53,651 nucleotides of DNA, from contig NZ_FOTI01000020.1 of NCBI RefSeq assembly GCF_900114545.1, forward strand, positions 1 through 53,651. Direction: 5' to 3'. The position numbers and the translations under genes were made by a program. Shown here one piece after another: positions 17,797 to 30,397 of the stretch. This DNA is from Halanaerobium salsuginis. Lineage in GTDB: Bacteria; Bacillota; Halanaerobiia; Halanaerobiales; Halanaerobiaceae. The stretch's first letter is position 1. Each line of letters begins with the position of its first letter. The notes beneath the pieces were generated by a model. That model had not been told where the DNA came from. It searched no databases and saw only the letters and a program-made list of their open reading frames with translations.

Positions 17797-18792
17797 ATGG
17801 GTAAAAAAGTAGCAATTAATGGATTTGGAAGAATTGGAAGAGCATTTCTACGTTTAGTTGAAAAAAGAAATGAAGATTTAGAAATTGTAGCAATTAATGA
17901 CCTGGTAAGTGTAGAAAATCTTGCTTACTTACTTAAATTTGATTCTGTGCATGGTCGCTTTGATGGTACTGTAGAAATTGAAAATAACAATCTGGTTGTT
18001 AATGGCAAAGAAATTAAAGTTTCTGCTGTTAAAAATCCTGTTGAATTACCATGGGACGAAATGGGAATTGATATTGTTGTTGAATCTACAGGTGTTTTCC
18101 GTAAAAGAGAACAGTTAATGCAACATATTGAAGCTGGTGCTAAAAAAGTTTTATTAACAGTTCCTGCTAAAGATAAAATTGATAACACAATTGTATTAGG
18201 TGTAAATGATGATGATTTATCTGATGATGATCTGATCGTTTCTAATGCATCATGTACTACTAATTGCCTGGCTCCACTGGCTAAAGCTTTAAATGATGCT
18301 TTTGGCATTGAAAAAGGTTTAATCACTACAGTACACGGTTATACTTCCAGTCAAGGTATTTTAGATCTACCTTCCGGAAAAATTAGAAGAGGTAGAGCTG
18401 CTGCTGAAAATATTATTCCTACTACTACTGGTGCAGCAATTGCAACAACAAAAGTATTACCTGAATTAGATGGTAAAATTGATGGTATGGCTATTAGAGT
18501 TCCAGTACCTGATGGCTCCTGCGTTGATGGAGTATTTACTTTAAATAAAGATGTAACTGTTGAAGAAGTAAATGCTGCTTTAAAAGAAAAAGCAGAAGGA
18601 GAAATGAAAGGTATTCTTGGCTATACTGAAGAAGAATTAGTTTCCAGAGATATCCTTGGTCAGAGAGAATCATCTATGGTTGATGGTCTTTCCACAATGG
18701 TTGTTAATGGTAATATGGTTAAAGTTATTTCCTGGTATGATAATGAATTAAGTTATACTAACCGGGTTGTAGATTTAGCATTAAAACTGTAA
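17797..18792 (+). CDS. gap: Glyceraldehyde-3-phosphate dehydrogenase
   Basis: A 331-residue NAD-dependent enzyme of lower glycolysis. INGFGRIGRAFLR at the start binds the dinucleotide, and SNASCTTNCLAP carries the catalytic Cys near residue 153. GRAAAENIIPTTTGAA and the C-terminal WYDNELSYTNR are canonical. ATG 17797 follows AAGGAGGA by seven bases; an in-frame ATG at 17749 lacks a ribosome site. The 132 bases between cggR and gap hold no obvious promoter, leaving room for mRNA cleavage as seen in other cggR-gap leaders. Confidence 0.97.
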   Translation: MGKKVAINGFGRIGRAFLRLVEKRNEDLEIVAINDLVSVENLAYLLKFDSVHGRFDGTVEIENNNLVVNGKEIKVSAVKNPVELPWDEMGIDIVVESTGVFRKREQLMQHIEAGAKKVLLTVPAKDKIDNTIVLGVNDDDLSDDDLIVSNASCTTNCLAPLAKALNDAFGIEKGLITTVHGYTSSQGILDLPSGKIRRGRAAAENIIPTTTGAAIATTKVLPELDGKIDGMAIRVPVPDGSCVDGVFTLNKDVTVEEVNAALKEKAEGEMKGILGYTEEELVSRDILGQRESSMVDGLSTMVVNGNMVKVISWYDNELSYTNRVVDLALKL

Positions 18793-18811
18793 TAGATTAT
18801 TAATTAATTTT

Positions 18812-18838
18812 CAGGGACAGGTCAATGACCTGCCCCTG
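18812..18838 (+). other. Stem-loop between gap and pgk
   Basis: CAGGG-A-CAGGTC and GACCTG-C-CCCTG pair as 6 plus 5 bp with one A-C mismatch and an AAT loop. No T-run follows, so it is more likely a stability or processing element that raises gap relative to pgk than a full terminator. Confidence 0.6.
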
Positions 18839-18941
18839 GAATTATGTCTGCTTATTTAAAATTTTTTTGCTTATTTAATTTTAAAATACTGCTTAACAAT
18901 ACTAATTAGTAATCACTAATTAATTAACGGGGGTATCTGAA

Positions 18942-20126
18942 ATGAAAAAAACATTAAAAGATATGGATTTTAAAGGTAAAAAAGTATTAGTTAGAGTTGA
19001 CTTTAATGTCCCTTTAAAAGATAGAGAAGTGACTGATACAACTAGAATTGAAGCTGCTTTACCTACCATTGAATATTTAATTAAAGAAGGAGCAAAATTA
19101 TTATTAATTTCTCATCTTGGTCGTCCAGGTGGGGAAGCTAAAGACGAACTAAGAATGGATCCAGTTGCTAAAAAACTGGCTAATTTATTAAACAAAGAAG
19201 TTAAAAAAGTTGATGATTGTATTGGGGAAGATGTAGAAAAAGCTGTGGCAGATTTAAAAGATGGTGATGTTCTAGTTCTCGAAAATAGCCGCTTTTATCC
19301 AGGTGAAAAGAAAAATGATCCTGAGTTTGCTAAACAGCTGGCTTCCTTAGCTGATATTTATGTAAATGATGCATTCGGAGCTGCTCATAGAGCACATGCA
19401 ACTACAGTTGGTGTAACTGAATATTTACCTTCTGCTGCTGGATTTCTAATGCAGAGAGAGCTTAATGCTCTGGGTGAAGTAATGGAAAATCCTGCTAGTC
19501 CTTTTGTTGCAATTATGGGTGGGGCTAAAGTTTCTGATAAAATTGATGTAATTAAAAATTTAATTACTAAGGTTGACTCTTTAATTGTTGGAGGAGGTAT
19601 TGCAAATACTTTCTTATTAGCTAAAGGCTATGAGCTTGGTGATTCTTTAGTTGAGGCTGATAAAGTAGATCTAGCTAAAGAACTAATGGCTGAAGCAGAG
19701 GCTAAAGGAGTGAAAATTGTACTGCCAATTGATGTAGTTATTGCAGATGATTTTTCTAATGAAGCTAATACTAAAGTTGTTCAAGCAGATCAAGTTCCAG
19801 CTGGATGGCAGATTTTAGATTGTGGTGGCCCGGAAAGTTTAGAACAATATAAAGCTATTATTAAAGATGCTAAAACAGTAATCTGGAATGGCCCACTAGG
19901 CGTCTTTGAAATGGAAAAATTTGCTCATGGAACTATTGAATTAGCTAAGGCACTTGCTGAATCTGATGCTCATTCAGTTATTGGTGGTGGTGATTCTGCT
20001 GCTGCAATTAACAAGGCTGGAGTTGCTGATCAAATGAGCCATATTTCTACTGGTGGAGGAGCTTCTCTAATGTTTTTTGAAGGTAAAGAATTACCTGGTG
20101 TAGCTGCTCTGGATGATGTTGAGTAA
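18942..20126 (+). CDS. pgk: Phosphoglycerate kinase
   Basis: A 394-residue monomeric kinase that makes ATP from 1,3-bisphosphoglycerate. [10 protein letters not shown] near residue 18, SHLGRPGG near 58, [13 protein letters not shown] near 143 and the C-terminal [13 protein letters not shown] and STGGGASL loops are the expected substrate and nucleotide sites. Length is standard. It is third in the operon, 149 bases after gap, with a hairpin between. Confidence 0.97.
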   Translation: MKKTLKDMDFKGKKVLVRVDFNVPLKDREVTDTTRIEAALPTIEYLIKEGAKLLLISHLGRPGGEAKDELRMDPVAKKLANLLNKEVKKVDDCIGEDVEKAVADLKDGDVLVLENSRFYPGEKKNDPEFAKQLASLADIYVNDAFGAAHRAHATTVGVTEYLPSAAGFLMQRELNALGEVMENPASPFVAIMGGAKVSDKIDVIKNLITKVDSLIVGGGIANTFLLAKGYELGDSLVEADKVDLAKELMAEAEAKGVKIVLPIDVVIADDFSNEANTKVVQADQVPAGWQILDCGGPESLEQYKAIIKDAKTVIWNGPLGVFEMEKFAHGTIELAKALAESDAHSVIGGGDSAAAINKAGVADQMSHISTGGGASLMFFEGKELPGVAALDDVE

Positions 20127-20214
20127 AATATTTAGCGCTTAATTATAGTTAATTTAAAAAATAATAACCGGACTTAAAGACTGTCTTTATGGCAAGTTTT
20201 GAGGAGGAAAAAAT

Positions 20215-20976
20215 ATGCGTAAACCATTTATTTGTGGTAATTGGAAAATGAATAAAAATGTTGCTGAAGCAGAAACAACAATTAACGATTTAAAAGATAA
20301 AGTTGCAGGAATAGATAATGTAGAAGTTGGTATCTGCTCAACTGCTCTCTGCTTAACAACAGTTAAGAGGGCTGCAGCTGGCAGTGAAATTGTAACTGGA
20401 GCAGAAAATATTTATTGGGAAGATTCTGGTGCTTATACTGGCGAAATTTCCGCTAAAATGCTGGCTGATAGTGAAATTGAATATACAATTATTGGTCACT
20501 CTGAACGCCGTCAACTTTTTGGTGAAAGTGATTATGAAGTTAACTTAAAAGTCAAGTCTGCTCTTAAACATGGTATTAAACCAATTGTATGTGTAGGAGA
20601 AACTCTGGCCGAAAGAAAAGCTGATCAAATAGAAGCTAAAGTTAATTTTCAGGTTGATGCTGCTCTAAAAGGATTATCGGAAGATGAAATTACAGATGTT
20701 GTTATTGCTTATGAACCTATCTGGGCTATCGGAACTGGAGAAACAGCTTCGGCTGAAGAAGCAAATCGGGTAATTGCTCTTATTAGAGAAAATATTAGTC
20801 AGAGCTATCCAGAGGCTGCCAAAAAAGTTAGAATTCAATATGGTGGCAGTGTCAAACCCCATAATGTAGAAGAAATTATGTCTCAACCAGAAATTGATGG
20901 TGCTTTAGTTGGGGGAGCCAGTTTAGAGGCTGACTCTTTTGCTGAAATGATAACTAAAACAGCCGCAATTTATTAA
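20215..20976 (+). CDS. tpiA: Triosephosphate isomerase
   Basis: A 253-residue TIM barrel that interconverts dihydroxyacetone phosphate and glyceraldehyde 3-phosphate. GNWKMNK at the start carries the catalytic Lys; IIGHSERR carries the catalytic His, and VIAYEPIWAIGTGETA the catalytic Glu and mobile loop. YGGSVKPHN and GALVGGASL bind phosphate. A GAGGAGG ribosome site precedes ATG 20215. It lies 88 bases after pgk. Confidence 0.97.
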   Translation: MRKPFICGNWKMNKNVAEAETTINDLKDKVAGIDNVEVGICSTALCLTTVKRAAAGSEIVTGAENIYWEDSGAYTGEISAKMLADSEIEYTIIGHSERRQLFGESDYEVNLKVKSALKHGIKPIVCVGETLAERKADQIEAKVNFQVDAALKGLSEDEITDVVIAYEPIWAIGTGETASAEEANRVIALIRENISQSYPEAAKKVRIQYGGSVKPHNVEEIMSQPEIDGALVGGASLEADSFAEMITKTAAIY

Positions 20977-21093
20977 TAGAAGCTAAAAAAGTTTAATCAG
21001 CCGCAGTTTATCATGCTGAAATTAAACTAAGATTTAAAGAAAATTATTTAGTAAGCTGGCCTATAATTAAATAAGGCTATAAGGAGGTTTATT

Positions 21094-22638
21094 ATGACAA
21101 GACCAAAACCATTAGCTTTAATAATCATGGATGGACTTGGAATTAACGAAAATGCTGAGGGTAATGCTGTTTATCTGGCAGATACACCTTATCTAGATAA
21201 AATTAACCGGGAATATCCTCATTCTGTTTTAAAACCTTCTGGAGAAGCAGTTGGTTTACCAGAAGGACAGATGGGTAATTCAGAAGTTGGCCACTTAAAT
21301 ATTGGTGCTGGCCGAATAGTTTATCAAGATTTTACTAGAATCAATAAAGCAGTTGCTGAAAATAAATTAATTGAAAATGAAGTTTTACAGAAAGCAGTAG
21401 AAAATGCTAAAGCTAAAGGAACAGCTCTACATCTAATTGGTTTACTTTCTGATGGTGGTGTACACAGCCATATTAAGCATCTTTTTGGTTTAATTGAAAT
21501 GGCTAAAAATGCTGGTCTGGAAAAAGTATTTATTCATCCTATTCTTGATGGTAGGGATACTCCACCAGCTAGTGGTACAAAATATTTAAAAGAACTGCAG
21601 GAAAAATTGGCTGAGCTTGAGCTTGGTAAAATTGCAACTGTAAGCGGTCGCTATTATGCTATGGATAGAGATAATCGTTGGGATAGAGTAAAAAAGGCTT
21701 ATGATGCAATGGTTAGTGGAGAAGGAATTCAAGCTGCTGATCCAGTTCAGGCTGTAGAAGAATCTTATGCAGATGATGTAGAAGATGAATTCGTTGTTCC
21801 TGTTGTAATTAAAGAAGATCAACAACCAGTTGCTACGATTAAAGATAATGATTCTGTTATATTCTTTAATTTTAGAGCTGATCGAGCTCGTCAATTAACA
21901 AGAGCTTTAGCTTTACCTGATTTTTCAGAGTTTGAGCGTGCTGCTGATCATCCAGAAAATTTATATTATGTAACTATGACTGAATATGATGAAGAGTTTA
22001 ACTTACCAGTAGCTTTTGCTCCAGTAGAAATTAAGGATGGCCTGGGTGAAATTTTAAGCAGAGAAGGACTTAAACAGCTCCGAATTGCTGAAACAGAAAA
22101 ATATGCCCATGTAACATTCTTTTTTAATGGTGGAGTTGAAGAACCAAACAAGGATGAAGATCGTTTGCTTGTTTCTTCTCCAGATGTTGCAACTTATGAT
22201 TTGCAGCCAGAAATGAGTGCTCCTGAAGTAACTGAAAAATTACTGGCAAAAATTGAGGCTGATGAATATGATGTGATTATTCTTAATTATGCTAATGCAG
22301 ATATGGTTGGTCATACTGGATATTTAGATGCAGCTATTCAAGCTGTAGAAACAGTAGATTCCTGTCTGGCTCAGGTAATACCTGCTATTTTAGCTAAAGG
22401 TGGTCAAGCTTTAATAACAGCTGATCATGGTAATAGTGAAAAGATGAAGGATGGCTCAGGAGATCCTTTTACTGCCCATACTTCTAACTTAGTACCCCTC
22501 TACTATATAGGTGGGCCTGAGAATACTGGTATTGCTTCTGGTAAACTAGCAGATTTAGCACCAACAATGCTCGACATTTTAGGAATTGAAAAACCTGAAT
22601 TAATGACAGGTGAATCATTATTGCTTACCGATAAATAA
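21094..22638 (+). CDS. gpmI: Phosphoglycerate mutase, cofactor-independent
   Basis: A 514-residue Mn2+-dependent enzyme that converts 3- to 2-phosphoglycerate. [11 protein letters not shown] near residue 10 begins the alkaline-phosphatase fold, and [14 protein letters not shown] holds the phospho-accepting serine near 62. [27 protein letters not shown] and [11 protein letters not shown] supply further metal and substrate residues. Length is normal. AAGGAGG precedes the start. The 2,3-BPG-dependent type is not seen in the window. Confidence 0.97.
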   Translation: MTRPKPLALIIMDGLGINENAEGNAVYLADTPYLDKINREYPHSVLKPSGEAVGLPEGQMGNSEVGHLNIGAGRIVYQDFTRINKAVAENKLIENEVLQKAVENAKAKGTALHLIGLLSDGGVHSHIKHLFGLIEMAKNAGLEKVFIHPILDGRDTPPASGTKYLKELQEKLAELELGKIATVSGRYYAMDRDNRWDRVKKAYDAMVSGEGIQAADPVQAVEESYADDVEDEFVVPVVIKEDQQPVATIKDNDSVIFFNFRADRARQLTRALALPDFSEFERAADHPENLYYVTMTEYDEEFNLPVAFAPVEIKDGLGEILSREGLKQLRIAETEKYAHVTFFFNGGVEEPNKDEDRLLVSSPDVATYDLQPEMSAPEVTEKLLAKIEADEYDVIILNYANADMVGHTGYLDAAIQAVETVDSCLAQVIPAILAKGGQALITADHGNSEKMKDGSGDPFTAHTSNLVPLYYIGGPENTGIASGKLADLAPTMLDILGIEKPELMTGESLLLTDK

Positions 22639-22704
22639 TTATTATAATTATTTAAAAATAAACTAAAAAGAAATGTTTGTCAAATTATAAGGAGGTCAAT
22701 TTAA

Positions 22705-23991
<1,287 letters not shown>

Positions 23992-24070
23992 TTGTTTAAT
24001 AAAGTATTAGATTAAATGCTTAGTTTTAAGTAAAATTATATCAACTAATCAAAAAATAGTTTGATTTTCA

Positions 24071-24100
24071 ACCGGACAGAATTTATTCTGTCCGGTTTTT
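24071..24100 (+). terminator. Strong terminator of the glycolytic operon
   Basis: ACCGGACAGAAT and ATTCTGTCCGGT make a 12-bp perfect stem (in practice a slightly shorter stem and wider loop), followed by TTTTT. Confidence 0.95.
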
Positions 24101-24334
24101 ATTATATAGCAGCAAAAAGTAATTATTTAATTAAAATAGTTCGAATAATCACAAAAAATATATTTTTCTAAAATAAAGCGTAAAAATAGGTTAGTTTCAC
24201 TAATAAAAAAACGCTGTTTTATAGTCTAAAATAAATTTAAAGAATTTTTAAAATAATCGCTAAAGTGCTTGAAATTACGGGGATTGGAAACTGTTTTCCC
24301 TATTAAATTAAGAGCTTTTTTTAGCTTATAAACA

Positions 24335-24363
24335 TTGTTTTTTAGGGCTTAATATGTTAAAAT
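24335..24363 (+). promoter_or_regulatory. Probable secG promoter in a 325-base gap
   Basis: TTGTTT at 24335-24340 and TAAAAT at 24358-24363 with a 17-base gap and a TG one base ahead of the -10 (extended -10). The rest of the gap 24101-24425 is AT-rich. It holds an imperfect inverted repeat (CTAAAATAAAGCG near 24169 and CGCTGTTTTATAG near 24210) of unknown role. Confidence 0.5.
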
Positions 24364-24425
24364 TAAGACTGGGTTAGATAATAGGTAAGTAATCGTATCT
24401 ATCTTAATACTGGAGGTGAAAATTA

Positions 24426-24647
24426 ATGTTTGTTCTTAAAATTTTACACTTTATTATAGCTATTGCAGTAATAGTTGGAGTTTTATTACAGTCAGGTAAA
24501 AGTGCCGGTTTGTCAGGTGCAATTGATGGGGGAGCTACTACTTTTTTTGGTAAATCTGGTAGAAAGATGGAAGATAAAATTAGTAAAGCTACAACCATAG
24601 CTGCAGTTCTTTTTATGCTCAACTCACTTATTTTAGCAATAATGTAA
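24426..24647 (+). CDS. secG: Preprotein translocase subunit SecG
   Basis: A 73-residue membrane protein with two hydrophobic helices (about residues 3-21 and 52-72). Between them is the SecG signature VGVLLQSGKSAGLSGAIDGG followed by TTFFGKSGRK. It assists SecYE during export. A GGAGGTG site precedes ATG 24426. Its position between eno and rnr follows the common Firmicute order eno-secG-rnr-smpB-ssrA, here interrupted by hppA and a thioesterase gene. Confidence 0.93.
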   Translation: MFVLKILHFIIAIAVIVGVLLQSGKSAGLSGAIDGGATTFFGKSGRKMEDKISKATTIAAVLFMLNSLILAIM

Positions 24648-24812
24648 TCCTGAAAATTTTATTTACCAGTCAATTTTAAAATTTTTTAAATTAAATAATT
24701 TGATAATTAGTTGCTTAGCTTATTCTAATTGGGCTAAGTAATTAATTTAGATAAATTGCTAAAATTAGTAATTATTTTCAAAAATTATATAAATTAATGA
24801 GGAGGTTGGTGC

Positions 24813-26765
24813 ATGAATTTTTTAACACCTCTGGCAGGGATAATTGCTTTAATATTTGCTTTTATTCTGACCGGAAAAGTAAAAAAATCTAGTATTGGAA
24901 ATGACAGAATGGCAGAATTATCAAGTGCGATCAATGAAGGGGCAATGGCTTTTTTGGGTCGTGAATACAAAATGCTTTCTGTATTTGTAATTGTTGTGGC
25001 AATTGTTATGGCACTTGTACCAAATTTGGGCTGGCAGACAGCAATGTCCTTTGTTTTAGGAGCGCTTTTTTCTGCTCTAGCTGGTTTTATTGGTATGCAG
25101 ATTGCTACACAATCAAATGCACGGACAACTAATGCTGCTCAATCTGGACTTAATGCGGCATTAAAAGTTGCTTTTGCTGGAGGATCTGTAATGGGAATGT
25201 CAGTTGTAGGACTGGGAACCCTTGGACTAGGTATTCTCTACATATTCTTTGTCAATAACGTTGAATTTATTCGTGGTTTTGCTTTCGGGGCAAGTTCAAT
25301 TGCTCTCTTCGCTAGAGTTGGAGGAGGAATTTATACTAAAGCTGCTGATGTAGGGGCAGACTTAGTTGGTAAAGTTGAAGCAGGTATTCCAGAAGATGAT
25401 CCCCGTAATCCAGCTGTTATTGCTGATAATGTTGGCGATAATGTTGGTGATGTTGCTGGTATGGGAGCAGATTTATTTGAGTCATATGTAGGTTCCATTG
25501 TTGCAGCTATGACATTAGGCGTTACACTTGGTGAAAACTTTGTTATTTTACCTATGTTATTAGCTACTCTGGGTATTATTGCTTCTATTATTGGAACTAG
25601 ATTTGTCAAAGCTAAAGAGGGTGGAAATCCAGCTAAAGCACTCGAAAGAGGAACTTTGACAGCAGGTGGAATAACAATTATTGGCGCTTACTTTTTAGTT
25701 AATTCTCTAACCGGCCAGTTAGGAGTTTTTATTGCGATTATTGCGGGTTTAATTGCTGGTACTTTAATTGGACGGATTACTGAATATTATACATCAGAAC
25801 ATTATGGACCAGTTAAACATATTGCTCGTCAGTCTCAAACTGGAACTGCTACTAATATTATTAGCGGTTTATCAGTTGGAATGAGAAGTACTATGATGCC
25901 AATTTTAGTTATAGCAGTTGCTATTTATTTAGCTTATACATTTGCTGGTTTATACGGTATTGCAATGGCGGCTGTAGGTATGCTTTCTACAACAGGTATT
26001 ACTCTATCTGTCGATGCTTATGGACCAATTGCTGATAACGCAGGTGGAATTGCTGAAATGGCAGAGCTTGATCATTCTGTACGAGAAATAACAGATAAAT
26101 TAGACTCAGTTGGCAATACAACCGCTGCTATGGGAAAAGGTTTTGCAATTGGATCAGCTGCTTTAACAGCTTTATCCCTATTTGCAGCTTTTTCGCAGGC
26201 AGTTGGCCTGGAATCAATTAGTCTAACTAATCCACAGGTTATTATTGGTCTATTTATTGGTGCAATGCTGCCTTTCCTTTTCTCTGCTATTACAATGGAA
26301 GCTGTTGGCAAAGCTGCTTCAGAAATGATTGAAGAAGTTAGACGTCAGTTTAAAGAGATGCCTGGAATTATGGAGGGAACTCAAAAACCTGATCATAGAA
26401 GATGTGTTGACATTAGTACAACAGCTGCTTTAAAAGAAATGATCTTACCGGGACTATTAGCTGTAATTGTACCAGTTGTAGTTGGTCTCTGGAATGTAAG
26501 GGCTTTAGGTGGTCTGCTTGGTGGTGCACTTTCTTCTGGAGTATTATTAGCTATCATGATGGCTAATGCTGGTGGTGCCTGGGATAATGCTAAAAAATAT
26601 ATTGAATCAGGTGCTTTTGGTGGTAAAGGTACAGATACTCATGCTGCTTCAGTTGTGGGCGATACAGTAGGAGATCCATTTAAAGATACTTCTGGACCTT
26701 CTTTAAATATACTGATTAAATTAATGACAATTGTTTCACTTGTATTTGCTCCTTTATTCATGTAA
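24813..26765 (+). CDS. hppA: Membrane-bound ion-pumping pyrophosphatase, K+-dependent type
   Basis: A 650-residue protein with about 15-16 membrane helices that couples PPi hydrolysis to H+ or Na+ export. The PPi site is visible in [40 protein letters not shown] and, near the C-terminus, [20 protein letters not shown]. The motif [10 protein letters not shown] has Ala where K+-independent enzymes have Lys, so it belongs to the K+-dependent class, which includes the Na+ pumps. That fits a salt-adapted anaerobe. Terminator follows. Confidence 0.95.
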   Translation: MNFLTPLAGIIALIFAFILTGKVKKSSIGNDRMAELSSAINEGAMAFLGREYKMLSVFVIVVAIVMALVPNLGWQTAMSFVLGALFSALAGFIGMQIATQSNARTTNAAQSGLNAALKVAFAGGSVMGMSVVGLGTLGLGILYIFFVNNVEFIRGFAFGASSIALFARVGGGIYTKAADVGADLVGKVEAGIPEDDPRNPAVIADNVGDNVGDVAGMGADLFESYVGSIVAAMTLGVTLGENFVILPMLLATLGIIASIIGTRFVKAKEGGNPAKALERGTLTAGGITIIGAYFLVNSLTGQLGVFIAIIAGLIAGTLIGRITEYYTSEHYGPVKHIARQSQTGTATNIISGLSVGMRSTMMPILVIAVAIYLAYTFAGLYGIAMAAVGMLSTTGITLSVDAYGPIADNAGGIAEMAELDHSVREITDKLDSVGNTTAAMGKGFAIGSAALTALSLFAAFSQAVGLESISLTNPQVIIGLFIGAMLPFLFSAITMEAVGKAASEMIEEVRRQFKEMPGIMEGTQKPDHRRCVDISTTAALKEMILPGLLAVIVPVVVGLWNVRALGGLLGGALSSGVLLAIMMANAGGAWDNAKKYIESGAFGGKGTDTHAASVVGDTVGDPFKDTSGPSLNILIKLMTIVSLVFAPLFM

Positions 26766-26793
26766 AATTAACTTAGTAGTAAAGGATTTAATT

Positions 26794-26831
26794 ACCCTCC
26801 CTGTAGTTAATTACTACCTGGAGGGTTTTTT
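26794..26831 (+). terminator. Terminator after hppA
   Basis: ACCCTCC and GGAGGGT pair outside, GTAGT and ACTAC pair inside, followed by six T. Confidence 0.9.
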
Positions 26832-26870
26832 GTTAAATATGGTGATTTTATTGCGAAGGGTAGTGATTAG

Positions 26871-27281
26871 ATGGTGCCGGATGTAGATGACAGAATGTGT
26901 TTTGCCTGTGGTAAAGAGAATCCGATTTCGCTTGCTTTAAAATTTGAAAGGATATCAGAAACAGAAGTTGAAGCTAAGTTTACACCACAACCTATTCATC
27001 AAGGTTATACAGGAGTAATTCATGGTGGTATCTTAGCTACATTACTAGATGAAGCAATGGCTTATGCAGTTGGTGAAAGAGGTATCAAGGCTTTTACAGC
27101 TGAATTAAATATTCGCTATAAAAAACCAGCTCAAGTTGGAGAAAAATTAGTGATTAAAGGTGTTTATAAAAATTCTCATTTAAGCAGGATTGCTCGAATT
27201 CATTATACTTCTGCTTTTATTTATGATCAGTCTGGTAATTTAAAGGCAAAAGCAGAGGCTAAATTTGTCGAAGGTAATTAG
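26871..27281 (+). CDS. PaaI-type hotdog thioesterase
   Basis: A 136-residue hotdog-fold protein. The conserved CFACGKENP start, GYTGVIHGGILATLLDEAMAY near residue 46-66 (His-Gly-Gly and Asp/Glu of the active helix) and ELNIRYKKPAQVGEKL are characteristic of PaaI/YbgC-like acyl-CoA thioesterases. The substrate is unknown. It lies 30 bases before rnr and may be co-transcribed with it. The ribosome site is weak (AAGGG some 10 bases upstream). Confidence 0.8.
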   Translation: MVPDVDDRMCFACGKENPISLALKFERISETEVEAKFTPQPIHQGYTGVIHGGILATLLDEAMAYAVGERGIKAFTAELNIRYKKPAQVGEKLVIKGVYKNSHLSRIARIHYTSAFIYDQSGNLKAKAEAKFVEGN

Positions 27282-27311
27282 AAGCTTAAAAAAGACTGGG
27301 GATGATTATTA

Positions 27312-29459
27312 ATGAGTGCTAGAAGTGAACTTTTAAGAAAATTACGAGATGATGTCCATCGTCCATTAAGTAAACAGGAAATTTTTCAGGAATTTTCAAT
27401 ACCAAAAGATCAACAAAAAATATTTGCTGATTTATTAAAAGAATTGATTAAATCTGGTCATATATTTAAAAATTCAAAAGGACTTTATGGGGTTCCGGAA
27501 AAGTTTAATTTAATTGGGGGTAGAATTGAAAAAACTGCTTCTGGGAATGCCTTTTTAATTCCAGATGATCCTGAAAAAGATGATATTTATATTGCAGCAG
27601 CTAATATGAATGGTGCAATGCATAATGATAAAGTATTTGTCCGCTTAATTCGCTCTGGTAGAGGTAAAAGTCAGGCTGGAGAAGTAGCAGAAATTATTGA
27701 ACGGGTTAATCAGAAAATAGTTGGTAATCTGGAAAAGTTTAAAAATTATGGCTTTCTAATTCCAGATAATAAAAGAATTTGCAATGATATTTTTATTCCA
27801 CCTGATGCTTTAAATAAAGCACATAATGGTCAGAAGGTTGTAGCTAAAATTACTCGTTGGCCAGAAGGTAATCGTAATCCAGAAGGTAAAATAATTGAGA
27901 TACTGGGAGATAAAGATGAACCTGGAGTTGATATTGAGGCAATAATCAGGCAGCTTGATCTACCTGGAGATTTTCCAGAAGCTGTTTTAAAAGAGATTAA
28001 GCATATTTCTGATACAGTTGATCCAGAGGTTTTAGAAAATGAAAGTGAACGCCTTGATTTAAGAGATTTAAAACTTGTTACAATTGATGGTGCTGACGCT
28101 AAAGATTTGGATGATGCAGTTTCGATTGAGAAAATTGAATCTGATGTTTATCGTTTGGGAGTGCATATAGCTGATGTTAGCCATTATGTCAGACCAGGCA
28201 GTGAACTTAATGAAGAGGCATTTTCGCGGGCCACCAGTATTTATCTGGTAGATCGTGTTATACCTATGCTGCCCCGGAAATTATCAAACGGTATTTGTAG
28301 TTTGAATCCAGCAGTAGAACGTTTAACTATGTCGGTTTTTATTGATTATAAATTATATGGTAAATCCGGTATTGAAATTATTGATCATAAAATTGCAAAA
28401 TCATTGATAAAATCAAATCATCGCCTGACCTATGATCAAGTTCAGCAAATTTTGACTGGAAAATCAGCTGAGTTAAAGGATAAATATAGTGATTTTGTCG
28501 AAGAACTTGAAATGATGAATGATTTACGTAGCCGTCTGCGTAAAAATAGATTTGAAGAAGGTAGTATGGACTTTAATTTTACCGAGGTTAAAGTTAAACT
28601 TGATCAAGACGGTAGACCGGTTGATCTTGTTAAAAGAGAGCATCGGGAAGCAGAACAGTTAATTGAAGAATTTATGATTGCTGCTAATCGAGTGGTGGCA
28701 GCTGAAATGGCCTGGAGAGAACTGCCTTTTATTTATCGAGTTCACGAATCACCTGATCTTGATCGAATGCAGCAGTTTAATGAGTTTATCCATAATTTTG
28801 GTTATTCTTTAAAAGGAATTAAAAATGGGATTCATCCTAGATCTTTACAGAAAATTTTAGAATCTGTGCGGGGAACAAAAGAAGAAAAAATAATTGAAAC
28901 AGTTTTATTGAGATCTCTTAAAAAAGCTGTTTATTCAGAAAAAAATATTGGTCATTTTGGTCTGGGAATTACTCATTATACTCATTTTACTTCTCCAATT
29001 AGAAGATATCCAGACTTAATTGCACATCGGATAATTAAGGAAACAGTTACTAGAGGCTATCTAAGTGAGCAGCGTCAGGAAGAATTAGAAAATCTCTTAC
29101 CTAAAATAGCAGATCAGTGTTCACTTCAGGAAAGAAGAGCTATGGAAGCTGAGCGTGACTCAGTTGATTTGAAAAAAATTGAATTTATGGAAGATAAAGT
29201 TGATCAGGAATTTACTGGGATCATTAGTGGAATAACTGGCTTTGGTATTTTTGTTGAATTAGAAAATACTGTTGAAGGCTTAATCCATATTAAAAATTTA
29301 AAAGATGATTACTATCTTTATGATCAAGAAAAATATCATTTGATTGGAGAAAGGACAAAGAAAATTTTCCGAATCGGTGATGAATTAAAAGTCAAGGTGG
29401 CCCGGGTTAATCGGGATAAACGGGAACTTGATTTTAGTTTGGTTGAAAAATTAAGTTAA
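27312..29459 (+). CDS. rnr: Ribonuclease R
   Basis: A 715-residue processive 3'-5' exoribonuclease. From N to C: a winged-helix-like segment (about 1-65), two cold-shock/OB domains (about 66-225), the RNB catalytic domain opening with [17 protein letters not shown] near 258, including [19 protein letters not shown], and an S1 domain with [18 protein letters not shown] near the end. The Asp cluster in [11 protein letters not shown] holds the metals. It works with SmpB and tmRNA, encoded next, in decay of non-stop mRNA. Confidence 0.96.
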   Translation: MSARSELLRKLRDDVHRPLSKQEIFQEFSIPKDQQKIFADLLKELIKSGHIFKNSKGLYGVPEKFNLIGGRIEKTASGNAFLIPDDPEKDDIYIAAANMNGAMHNDKVFVRLIRSGRGKSQAGEVAEIIERVNQKIVGNLEKFKNYGFLIPDNKRICNDIFIPPDALNKAHNGQKVVAKITRWPEGNRNPEGKIIEILGDKDEPGVDIEAIIRQLDLPGDFPEAVLKEIKHISDTVDPEVLENESERLDLRDLKLVTIDGADAKDLDDAVSIEKIESDVYRLGVHIADVSHYVRPGSELNEEAFSRATSIYLVDRVIPMLPRKLSNGICSLNPAVERLTMSVFIDYKLYGKSGIEIIDHKIAKSLIKSNHRLTYDQVQQILTGKSAELKDKYSDFVEELEMMNDLRSRLRKNRFEEGSMDFNFTEVKVKLDQDGRPVDLVKREHREAEQLIEEFMIAANRVVAAEMAWRELPFIYRVHESPDLDRMQQFNEFIHNFGYSLKGIKNGIHPRSLQKILESVRGTKEEKIIETVLLRSLKKAVYSEKNIGHFGLGITHYTHFTSPIRRYPDLIAHRIIKETVTRGYLSEQRQEELENLLPKIADQCSLQERRAMEAERDSVDLKKIEFMEDKVDQEFTGIISGITGFGIFVELENTVEGLIHIKNLKDDYYLYDQEKYHLIGERTKKIFRIGDELKVKVARVNRDKRELDFSLVEKLS

Positions 29460-29472
29460 GGATGTGTTAGTG

Positions 29473-29955
29473 ATGGCAAAAAATAAAGCAAAGGATATTG
29501 AAATCATTAGTCGTAATAAAAAAGCTCGCCATGATTTTTATATAGAAGAAGTTTATGAAGCAGGTATTAAATTAAAGGGAACAGAAATTAAATCAATTCG
29601 TAATCATCGGGTTAATTTAAAAGATAGCTTTGCTCTAGTTGAGCAGGGAGAAGTTTATTTGCATAATATGCATATCAGTCCTTACAAAGAAGGAAACCGT
29701 TATAACCATGAGCCGGAACGTAAGCGTAAACTGCTGCTGCATAAAAATGAGATTAGAAAATTAATTGGTTATACAACCCAAAAAGGATATACGCTTGTCC
29801 CTTTAACTATTTATTTAAAGAAAAACCTCTGTAAAGTTGAATTAGCAGTAGCCAAAGGGAAGCAGCAGCATGATAAACGACGCGATTTAGCTAAAAAAAC
29901 AGCTAAAAGAGAGATCGAAAAAGCATTTAGAAGGCAGCAAAAAGGTGATTATTAA
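29473..29955 (+). CDS. smpB: tmRNA-binding protein SmpB
   Basis: A 160-residue RNA-binding protein that brings tmRNA to stalled ribosomes. [24 protein letters not shown], the [15 protein letters not shown] segment, [13 protein letters not shown] and the basic tail [19 protein letters not shown] are typical. ATG 29473 is favoured: AAGGAT at 29458-29463 is correctly spaced, and the family usually begins MAK. It follows rnr by only 13 bases, and the tmRNA gene lies just downstream. Confidence 0.96.
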   Translation: MAKNKAKDIEIISRNKKARHDFYIEEVYEAGIKLKGTEIKSIRNHRVNLKDSFALVEQGEVYLHNMHISPYKEGNRYNHEPERKRKLLLHKNEIRKLIGYTTQKGYTLVPLTIYLKKNLCKVELAVAKGKQQHDKRRDLAKKTAKREIEKAFRRQQKGDY

Positions 29956-29962
29956 AATTAAT

Positions 29963-29991
29963 TTGACATTATCTGACCTTTAAGTTATAAT
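29963..29991 (+). promoter_or_regulatory. Perfect sigma-A promoter for tmRNA
   Basis: TTGACA at 29963-29968, 17 bases, TATAAT at 29986-29991. Transcription should begin near 29998, about 25 bases before the mature 5' end. Confidence 0.93.
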
Positions 29992-30023
29992 TATTATGCA
30001 AAATTGAATAATTGCTGAAATTC

Positions 30024-30383
30024 GGGGGTGTTCTGGCTTCGCCTGGATAGTGAACCTTTTGGAAGCGGGTCGAGGAGTTCCTTTCACTCGCTAAAACACT
30101 GGAAACTATAAAATTATCTGCAAACGATAATAATTACGCTTTAGCTGCCGCGTAGGTAGTTAACGCCTGAGTGAGTCCTGTCTGTGGAATCGTCTCAGGT
30201 GTCATATAAAGCAGACTTACTTTATTCTCTTGTCTGGGTGAATAAAGGACATTAAATTCAGGCTGGCATTAAATAATCCAGTCCAATGGAGTGTTTAATG
30301 TAAGACTAATAATTGGACTACACTCGTAGAAACTACTGGGTGAGCTATTCAGTACGTGGGTTCGACTCCCACCACCTCCACCA
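30024..30383 (+). ncRNA. ssrA: Transfer-messenger RNA (tmRNA)
   Basis: About 360 bases. The 5' end GGGGGTG pairs with CACCTCC before the encoded ACCA at the 3' end, forming the tRNA-like acceptor stem; GGTTCGACTCCC forms the T-arm. The reading frame GCA at 30120 to TAG at 30155 gives the tag ANDNNYALAAA, with the usual YALAA degradation signal. It follows smpB directly and has its own perfect promoter. The D-like loop and pseudoknots were not traced individually. Confidence 0.95.
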
Positions 30384-30397
30384 TTAATATCCACAAT

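Noticed and set aside
17925-18326. 133-codon frame on the minus strand of gap
   Set aside because: It lies wholly within gap, has no ribosome site, and is explained by the codon bias of the real gene.
24404-24622. Minus-strand frame opposite secG
   Set aside because: secG on the plus strand has the family motif, a good ribosome site and hydrophobic helices; the antisense frame has none.
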